Positions 4,954 to 9,721 of a stretch of DNA of 9,721 bases are shown here, piece after piece (position 1 is the first letter of the stretch; each line of letters starts with the position of its first letter). The notes under the pieces were generated by a model that was not told the DNA's origin, searched no databases, and was given only the letters and a program-made list of their open reading frames with translations. The position numbers and the translations under genes were made by a program. This stretch comes from Actinomycetes bacterium (GTDB lineage Bacteria; Actinomycetota; Acidimicrobiia; Acidimicrobiales; Palsa-688): NCBI GenBank assembly GCA_021811865.1, contig JAKAQB010000096.1, positions 1-9,721 on the forward strand, written 5' to 3'.

Positions 4954-6411
4954 GTGCCGCCTGCCGTCCCCACCACCACCACCGCGACCCGCCTCGTCCC
5001 AACCGGCCTGGGGCAACAGGCCGCCGCTCTCGCTGACGGGTCCGTCCTGTCCACCGTGCTCGTCGAGCGCGCCATCGCCGCCGCCGTCGCCACAGAGGGG
5101 CGGCTCCGGGCCTTCGCCCGGTTGAGGACCGACGCCGCCCGCCGCGAGGCGGCCGAAGCTGACCGGCGCCTCGCCGGCGGCGAGCGGGCGCCTCTGCTCG
5201 GCGTGCCCGTCGCCGTGAAGGACGACACCGATGTCGCCGGGGAGCCAACACCGTTCGGGTGCGCCGGCGAGTGGCCGGCTGCCGCCGAGGACGCCGAGGT
5301 CGTCAGGCGCCTGCGAGCCGCCGGGGCGGTGATCGTCGGCAAGACGACGACCCCGGAGCTGGGCCAGTGGCCCTTCACCGAGAGCGTGACCTACGGGGCG
5401 ACGCGCAACCCGTGGGACACCGCCTACAGCCCGGGAGGCTCATCAGGGGGTTCGGCCGCAGCCGTGGCCGCCGGCGTGGTCGCCGCCGCCGTCGGCTCCG
5501 ACGGTGCCGGCTCGGTGCGGATCCCAGCGGCGTGGACCCACCTCGTCGGAGTGAAGCCAGAGAGGGGGCGGGTGTCGTCGTGGCCGCATGCCGACGCGTT
5601 CCACGGGCTCACCACCCACGGGGTGCTCGCCCGCACCACCGCCGACGCCGCCCTGCTCCTCGACGCGATAACCGGCTCGCACCCCCGGGACCGCCACCGG
5701 GAGTGGGACCCGGCGGAACCGTTCGTCCTCGCCACCCGGCGCGAGCCGGGCCGGCTGCGAATCGGCGTGTCCACGTCGATCCCCTTCTCCTTGGTGCGCG
5801 CCCGCCTCGACCCGTGCGTCCACGATGCGACGTGGCGGATCGCCGGTGTCCTGGAGGGGCTCGGGCACGAAGTGGGCCCGAGGGACATTCGCTGGGGGGT
5901 GTCGGGCGGGTTGAGCTTCCTGCCCCGCAGCTTCGCCGGCCTGGACGAGTGGCACCGGCGGGCACCGGACCCCTCGGCGCTCGACCGCCGCACGCGCGCC
6001 AACTGCCGCAAGGGCGCGCTCGTCGGCGCCCCGCTGCTGTCCGTCGCCCAGGCGCTCGAGGGGGTGTTCGCCCACCGGCTGCGCCGGGTCTTCCGCGAGC
6101 TCGACGTCGTCGTGTCCCCCACCACCGCCTCCCCTCCCCTGCCGGTCGGCGCCTGCGACGGGCTCGGCGGCCGGGAGACCGACCAGGTGAGCGCACGGGC
6201 GTGCCCGTTGACCTGGCCGTGGAACGTGCTCGGCTGGCCGGCGGTGAACATCCCGGCCGGCTTCACCGCCGGCGGGCTGCCCATCGGCGTACAGCTCCTC
6301 GGGCCGCGCGGCAGCGAGGCCCTACTGCTGTCGCTCGCCGCCCAGTTGGAGGCCGTCGAGCGGTGGGACCTGCGCTGGCCACCGGGGGGGCCGTCCGATC
6401 CGCCAGACTGA
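4954..6411 (+). CDS. Amidase-signature family hydrolase
   Basis: A 485-residue amidase-signature enzyme, hydrolysing C-N bonds of a carboxamide through a Ser-cisSer-Lys triad. From GTG 4954 these are Lys89 (GVPVAVKDD), Ser163 (SPGGSSGGSAAAVAAG) and Ser187 (GSDGAGSVRIPA), with spacing Lys-74-Ser-24-Ser as in the family. The usual GGS before the nucleophile reads AGS here. VSPTT and PAVNIPAGFTAGGLPIGVQL in the C-terminal part also fit. It is not obviously GatA: no gatB or gatC is nearby, and general actinobacterial amidases look like this. The start is GTG 4954 because AGGAAG at 4943-4948 lies 5 nt upstream and a promoter occupies 4894-4922; the longer frame from TTG 4894 would begin inside the -35. 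A TetR regulator follows after 4 bp. The natural substrate is unknown. Confidence 0.92.
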   Translation: MPPAVPTTTTATRLVPTGLGQQAAALADGSVLSTVLVERAIAAAVATEGRLRAFARLRTDAARREAAEADRRLAGGERAPLLGVPVAVKDDTDVAGEPTPFGCAGEWPAAAEDAEVVRRLRAAGAVIVGKTTTPELGQWPFTESVTYGATRNPWDTAYSPGGSSGGSAAAVAAGVVAAAVGSDGAGSVRIPAAWTHLVGVKPERGRVSSWPHADAFHGLTTHGVLARTTADAALLLDAITGSHPRDRHREWDPAEPFVLATRREPGRLRIGVSTSIPFSLVRARLDPCVHDATWRIAGVLEGLGHEVGPRDIRWGVSGGLSFLPRSFAGLDEWHRRAPDPSALDRRTRANCRKGALVGAPLLSVAQALEGVFAHRLRRVFRELDVVVSPTTASPPLPVGACDGLGGRETDQVSARACPLTWPWNVLGWPAVNIPAGFTAGGLPIGVQLLGPRGSEALLLSLAAQLEAVERWDLRWPPGGPSDPPD

Positions 6412-6415
6412 TGGC

Positions 6416-7042
6416 ATGCCACCTGCCGGCCAGACCCGGCGCCGCATCCTCGACGCCGCCCTGGCGGTCATCGGAGAGCACGGCGTCGGCGGGCTGACCA
6501 ACCGACTGGTGGCCCGGCGCGCCGGCGTGGCCCTCGGCTCGCTCACCTACCACTTCCCGTCCCAGCGCGACATCCTCCGCGAGGCGCTCACCGACTTCGC
6601 CGACCGCGAGGTGGACCGCATCGCCGGGATCGCCGCCGAGATCCACGCCACCTCCCTCGAGGTGGCCGCCTCCCACCTGGAGGAGGGTCTCGTCGCTGTC
6701 GTCCTCGGCGGGGAGAGCATCGCCGTCATCGAGCTGTACCTGGAGGCGGCGCGCGACCCGGCCCTGCAGGAACCCGCCCGCCGCTGCTGGGACGCCTACG
6801 ACCGCATCGCCCGCGCCATCCTCGACGTGCTCGGCGTCGAGGACCCCGGCGCCATCGCCTCCGAGGTCGTGTCACTGATCGCCGGCGCCCAGCTGCGCTG
6901 GCTGGCGACCGGCCACCACGAGGCCGGCGCGCTGGCGGAGGGCCTGCTGCACTTCGTCGAGAGCCACGAGGACGCCACCATCCGGGCACGCCAGGTGACC
7001 GCTGACCGGCCCCCCCCGCCGGGTCAGGCCGCCCGGCGGTAA
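6416..7042 (+). CDS. TetR-family transcriptional regulator
   Basis: A 208-residue protein with an N-terminal TetR helix-turn-helix at about residues 7-52. Helix 1 is RRRILDAALAVIGEHGVGGL, the recognition region is LVARRAGVALGSLTYHFPSQ, and the typical YHFPSQRDILREAL closes the domain. The remaining all-helical part (LEVAASHLEEGLVAVVLGGE and onward) is the variable ligand-binding and dimerisation domain; its ligand is unknown. The C-terminal end is basic and Pro-rich. It starts 4 bp after the amidase stop without a clear Shine-Dalgarno, so coupling to amidase translation is likely. A likely target is the amidase promoter, where a 12-bp palindrome covers the start of transcription; this is inference. 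The last 19 bp overlap the 3' end of gcvT on the opposite strand. Confidence 0.92.
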   Translation: MPPAGQTRRRILDAALAVIGEHGVGGLTNRLVARRAGVALGSLTYHFPSQRDILREALTDFADREVDRIAGIAAEIHATSLEVAASHLEEGLVAVVLGGESIAVIELYLEAARDPALQEPARRCWDAYDRIARAILDVLGVEDPGAIASEVVSLIAGAQLRWLATGHHEAGALAEGLLHFVESHEDATIRARQVTADRPPPPGQAARR

Positions 7043-8124
7043 AAGGGCAACGCCACCACCGTCGCCGGCTCGGTGCTGCCGCGCACGTCCACGGCGACGG
7101 CCCGGCCCACCTCCGCCTCACCGGCGTCGACGTACGCCATCGCGATCGGCCGCCCGAGCGTCGGCGACGGCGCCCCGCTGGTGACCTCCCCTATGCGCCG
7201 GCCGTCGCCGCCCGCCACGGCGTAGCCGGCGCGCAGGACCCGCCGGCCGCCGGCGACGAGGCCGACGAGCCGCCGGCTCGGTGCGGCGGCGGCCGCCAGG
7301 GCCTCACGGCCCACGAACCCGCCGGGCTTGTCGAGCGCCACCACCCGGCCGAGGCCTGCGTCGTAGGGCGTGAGCGAGCTGGACAGCTCGTGGCCGTAGA
7401 GGGGCATGCCCGCTTCCAGCCGAAGGGTGTCACGCGACGCCAAGCCGGCCGGGGTGACGGGGGCGTCTTTCCCCGCGTACATCACAGCCGACCAGACGTG
7501 CCCGGCGTCGGGGGGCCGCACCAGCAGCTCGAAGCCGTCCTCCCCCGTGTAGCCCGTGCGGGCGACGAGGGCCTCCCGGCCGGCGACCTCCGCCGGCGTG
7601 ATCCGGTAGTACCGCAGCGGGGTCAGGTCCGTCCCAGTCAGCCCGGCCACGATGCCGGCGGCGGCCGGCCCCTGCACCGCCACCAGCGCCCAGTCGTCGC
7701 TGCGGTCGGCGACGGCGGCCTCGTAGGGACCGGCCCGCTCGGCGAGGGCGGCGAGGACCGTCTCGGTGTTGACGGCGTTGGCGACCACGAGCCACCGCTC
7801 GGCGCCGAGGCGGTACACGATGAGGTCGTCGAGGATGCCCCCGCCGGCGGCGCAGATCATCGTGTACTTGGCCCGACCGTCGGCCAGCCGGGAGAGGTCG
7901 CTGACCACCGCATGGTCCAAGGCGGCGCCTGCCTGCGGACCGGTCACCTCGATCTCCCCCATGTGGGACAGGTCGAAGATGCCGGCGGCGGTGCGTACGG
8001 CGCTGTGCTCGGCGGTCTCGCTGGCGTAGCGCAACGGCATCGACCAGCCGGCGAAGTCCACCATCGTCGCCCCGAGCGCCCGGTGGACGGCGTCGAGGGG
8101 CGTCGTGCGCACGGCCGCAGTCAC
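7024..8124 (-). CDS. gcvT: Glycine cleavage system T-protein (aminomethyltransferase)
   Basis: A 366-residue T-protein, which takes the aminomethyl group from the lipoylated H-protein and forms 5,10-methylene-THF plus ammonia. Family markers run through its length: [13 protein letters not shown] near 21-33, [15 protein letters not shown] near 43-56, [10 protein letters not shown] with the Asp pair 99-100 at the catalytic position, VQGPAA near 150, [15 protein letters not shown] at 188-202 (folate pocket), [19 protein letters not shown] and [11 protein letters not shown], and the C-terminal [18 protein letters not shown]. Length matches the usual 360-375. The start is GTG 8124, which overlaps the gcvP stop as GTGA, so translation is coupled to gcvP. 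A longer open frame upstream is only a shadow of gcvP. The 3' end overlaps tetR convergently by 19 bp. Confidence 0.97.
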   Translation of the reverse strand: MTAAVRTTPLDAVHRALGATMVDFAGWSMPLRYASETAEHSAVRTAAGIFDLSHMGEIEVTGPQAGAALDHAVVSDLSRLADGRAKYTMICAAGGGILDDLIVYRLGAERWLVVANAVNTETVLAALAERAGPYEAAVADRSDDWALVAVQGPAAAGIVAGLTGTDLTPLRYYRITPAEVAGREALVARTGYTGEDGFELLVRPPDAGHVWSAVMYAGKDAPVTPAGLASRDTLRLEAGMPLYGHELSSSLTPYDAGLGRVVALDKPGGFVGREALAAAAAPSRRLVGLVAGGRRVLRAGYAVAGGDGRRIGEVTSGAPSPTLGRPIAMAYVDAGEAEVGRAVAVDVRGSTEPATVVALPFYRRAA

Positions 8125-9721
8125 CGGCCGGCCGCCGCGAACGCCTCCGGCCGGGGGCAGGCGCACACCAGGTGGCGGTCCCCGTAGGCCTGGTCGATGC
8201 GGCCCACCGGTGGCCAGTACTTGTCGGCTGTCACGCCGGCGGGGTAGGCGCCGCGCACCCGGTCGTAGGCACGGCCCCACTCGCCGGCGATGTCGGCGGC
8301 GGTGTGAGGGGCATGGCGCAGCGGGCTGTCCCCGACGGCGATCCGGCCGGCGGCGACCTCGTCGATCTCGGCCCGGATGGCGATCATCGCCTCGCAGAAG
8401 CGGTCGAGCTCGGCGAGGCTCTCGGACTCTGTCGGTTCGACCATGAAGGTCCCCGCCACCGGGAAGCTCACCGTCGGCGCGTGGAACCCGTAGTCGACCA
8501 GCCGCTTCGCCACGTCCTCGACGGTCACCCCCGTCTCCCTGGTGAGCGGGCGGAGGTCGAGGATGCACTCGTGGGCGACCAGCCCGCCCTCCCCGGTGTA
8601 GAGCACCGGATAGTAGGGGCCGAGGCGCGCCGCCAGGTAGTTGGCGGCCAGCACGGCGACCTTGGTGGCGAGAGCCAGGCCGTCGGGCCCCATGAGCCGC
8701 AGGTACGCCCAGCTGATCGGCAGGATGCCGGCGCTGCCGTAGGGGGCGGCGGCCACCGGCCCGACGGCGCCGGCCTGCCGCTCAGGGTCCGGGTGCAACG
8801 GGTGGGTCGGCAGGTACGGCGCCAGATGTGCGGCAACGGCAACCGGGCCGACCCCGGGGCCGCCACCGCCGTGGGGGATGCAGAACGTCTTGTGGAGGTT
8901 GAGGTGCGAGACGTCGCCGCCCAGGTCTCGCGGTTGGGCCAGGCCGACGAGGGCGTTCAAGTTGGCGCCGTCCACGTACACCTGGCCGCCGTGCTCGTGG
9001 ACGATGCGGCCCAGCTCGCCGATCCCCGCCTCGTACACGCCGTGGGTGGAGGGGTAGGTCACCATGACGGCCGCCAGGCGCGCCTCGTGCTGCTCGCACT
9101 TGGCCCTCAGGTCGTCGAGGTCGACGGTGCCGTCCTGGCGGCTGGCGACCACCACGACCCGCAGGCCGGCCTGCACGGCGGAGGCGGCGTTGGTGCCGTG
9201 GGCGGAGGACGGGATGAGGCAGACGTCGCGCTCGGGGTCGCCCGGCCGGCGGTTGGCCTCGTGGTAGGCGCGGATGGCGAGCAGGCCGGCGAGCTCGCCC
9301 TGGCTGCCGGCGTTGGGCTGCACGCTGACCCGGGCGTAGCCGGTGAGCTCGGCGAGCCACCGCTCCAGTTGGGCGATCAGGGTGGCGTAGCCGCCGGCCG
9401 TCGTGGGCGGGGCGAAGGGGTGGACGCCCGCGAACCCGGCCCAGCTGATGGGCTCCATCTCGGCGGCGGCGCTGAGCTTCATCGTGCACGACCCGAGGGG
9501 GATCATCCCCCGGTCGAGGGCGTAGTCCCGATCCGACAGCCGGCGCAGGTAGCGCAGCATCTCTGTCTCGGAGCGGTGGTCGTGGAAGACGGGGTGGGTG
9601 AGGAAGGGCGTCGTTCGGCGGAGGTCGGCGGGGAGGTGCTCGGTGCGCGGGCCGGCGGGGGTGGCGCCGGCGGCGGGGGTGGCGCCGGCGGCGGGGGTGG
9701 CGCTCTCGGCGGGGGAGGCGG
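8121..9721 (-). CDS. gcvP: Glycine dehydrogenase (decarboxylating), P-protein, C-terminal half (partial)
   Basis: PLP-dependent P-protein, which decarboxylates glycine and passes the aminomethyl group to the H-protein lipoyl arm. Only the C-terminal 532 residues are in the window; the frame stays open to the edge and the start lies beyond 9721. An internal ATG at 9560 is not the start, because conserved sequence ([20 protein letters not shown]) precedes it. Clear markers follow: [74 protein letters not shown] with the PLP lysine at codon 8889-8891, [32 protein letters not shown] and [13 protein letters not shown]. The gene appears to be the fused single-chain type, since a linker with an 18-bp repeat precedes this half and no stop or start separates it; a split gcvPB starting beyond the edge is not excluded. 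gcvT follows with a 4-nt overlap; no gcvH is seen. Confidence 0.96.
   Translation of the reverse strand, partial: ASPAESATPAAGATPAAGATPAGPRTEHLPADLRRTTPFLTHPVFHDHRSETEMLRYLRRLSDRDYALDRGMIPLGSCTMKLSAAAEMEPISWAGFAGVHPFAPPTTAGGYATLIAQLERWLAELTGYARVSVQPNAGSQGELAGLLAIRAYHEANRRPGDPERDVCLIPSSAHGTNAASAVQAGLRVVVVASRQDGTVDLDDLRAKCEQHEARLAAVMVTYPSTHGVYEAGIGELGRIVHEHGGQVYVDGANLNALVGLAQPRDLGGDVSHLNLHKTFCIPHGGGGPGVGPVAVAAHLAPYLPTHPLHPDPERQAGAVGPVAAAPYGSAGILPISWAYLRLMGPDGLALATKVAVLAANYLAARLGPYYPVLYTGEGGLVAHECILDLRPLTRETGVTVEDVAKRLVDYGFHAPTVSFPVAGTFMVEPTESESLAELDRFCEAMIAIRAEIDEVAAGRIAVGDSPLRHAPHTAADIAGEWGRAYDRVRGAYPAGVTADKYWPPVGRIDQAYGDRHLVCACPRPEAFAAAGR
9651..9721. repeat. 18-bp tandem repeat in the gcvP inter-domain linker
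   Basis: Nearly four copies of an 18-bp unit (GGCGGCGGGGGTGGCGCC on the plus strand) lie at 9651-9668, 9669-9686, 9687-9704 and, degenerate, 9705-9721 at the window edge. In gcvP they encode repeats of ATPAAG, just before the conserved start of the C-terminal half. The unit is a multiple of three, so copy number can change without breaking the frame. It may continue beyond the window. Confidence 0.85.

Noticed and set aside
8125..8568. N-terminal extension of the gcvT frame upstream of GTG 8124
   Set aside because: This stretch is antisense-free but lies in an alternative frame of gcvP on the same strand and translates to Arg/Gly/Pro-rich sequence. T-proteins start close to the TTPL motif.

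Overview
The window is very GC-rich, with codons ending mostly in G or C. It has GTG starts, 4-nt stop/start overlaps and -10 boxes of the TANNNT type (TAGCCT, TACGCT) placed so close to start codons that several transcripts look leaderless. Together with the family content this points to a high-GC actinobacterium, possibly Acidimicrobiia-like. That placement is inference; there is no rRNA or marker gene here.

Left part (1-1189) is eroded. It holds the C-terminal tail of a protein that may be a permease (+), a frameshifted and truncated N-terminus of a dimethylglycine/sarcosine dehydrogenase-type FAD oxidoreductase (+), an intact tRNA-Thr(CGT) (-), about 310 bp with no recognisable gene, a 51-bp near-perfect palindrome, and two minus-strand gene remnants. 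One remnant is clearly the first 30 or so residues of a class V aminotransferase; the other is unidentified. An intact stand-alone GcvT-family protein (-, 1186-2304) sits beside this debris. The set looks like a decayed catabolic locus for N-methylated amino acids (betaine/dimethylglycine/sarcosine type) of which only the folate-dependent methyl-transfer protein survives.

Middle part (2305-7042) reads on the plus strand: an S9 prolyl-oligopeptidase-type serine peptidase divergent from the GcvT-like gene, a small DUF4190-type membrane protein 2 bp downstream, then a hairpin, a good promoter with a palindrome near the predicted transcription start, an amidase-signature hydrolase, and a TetR-family regulator 4 bp after it.

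Right part (7024-9721) is the glycine cleavage locus on the minus strand: gcvP (C-terminal half, running off the window) followed by canonical gcvT with a GTGA overlap. gcvT is convergent with tetR and their coding ends overlap by 19 bp. No gcvH lies between or after them.

Functionally, the gcvPT pair splits glycine to CO2, ammonia and methylene-THF. The orphan GcvT homologue plausibly fed one-carbon units from methylated amines into the same folate pool. The peptidase and amidase are general nitrogen and peptide scavenging functions. I see no clear sign of a new defence or mobile system. The most unexplained items are the palindrome, the unidentified remnant beside it and the decay of the left region.
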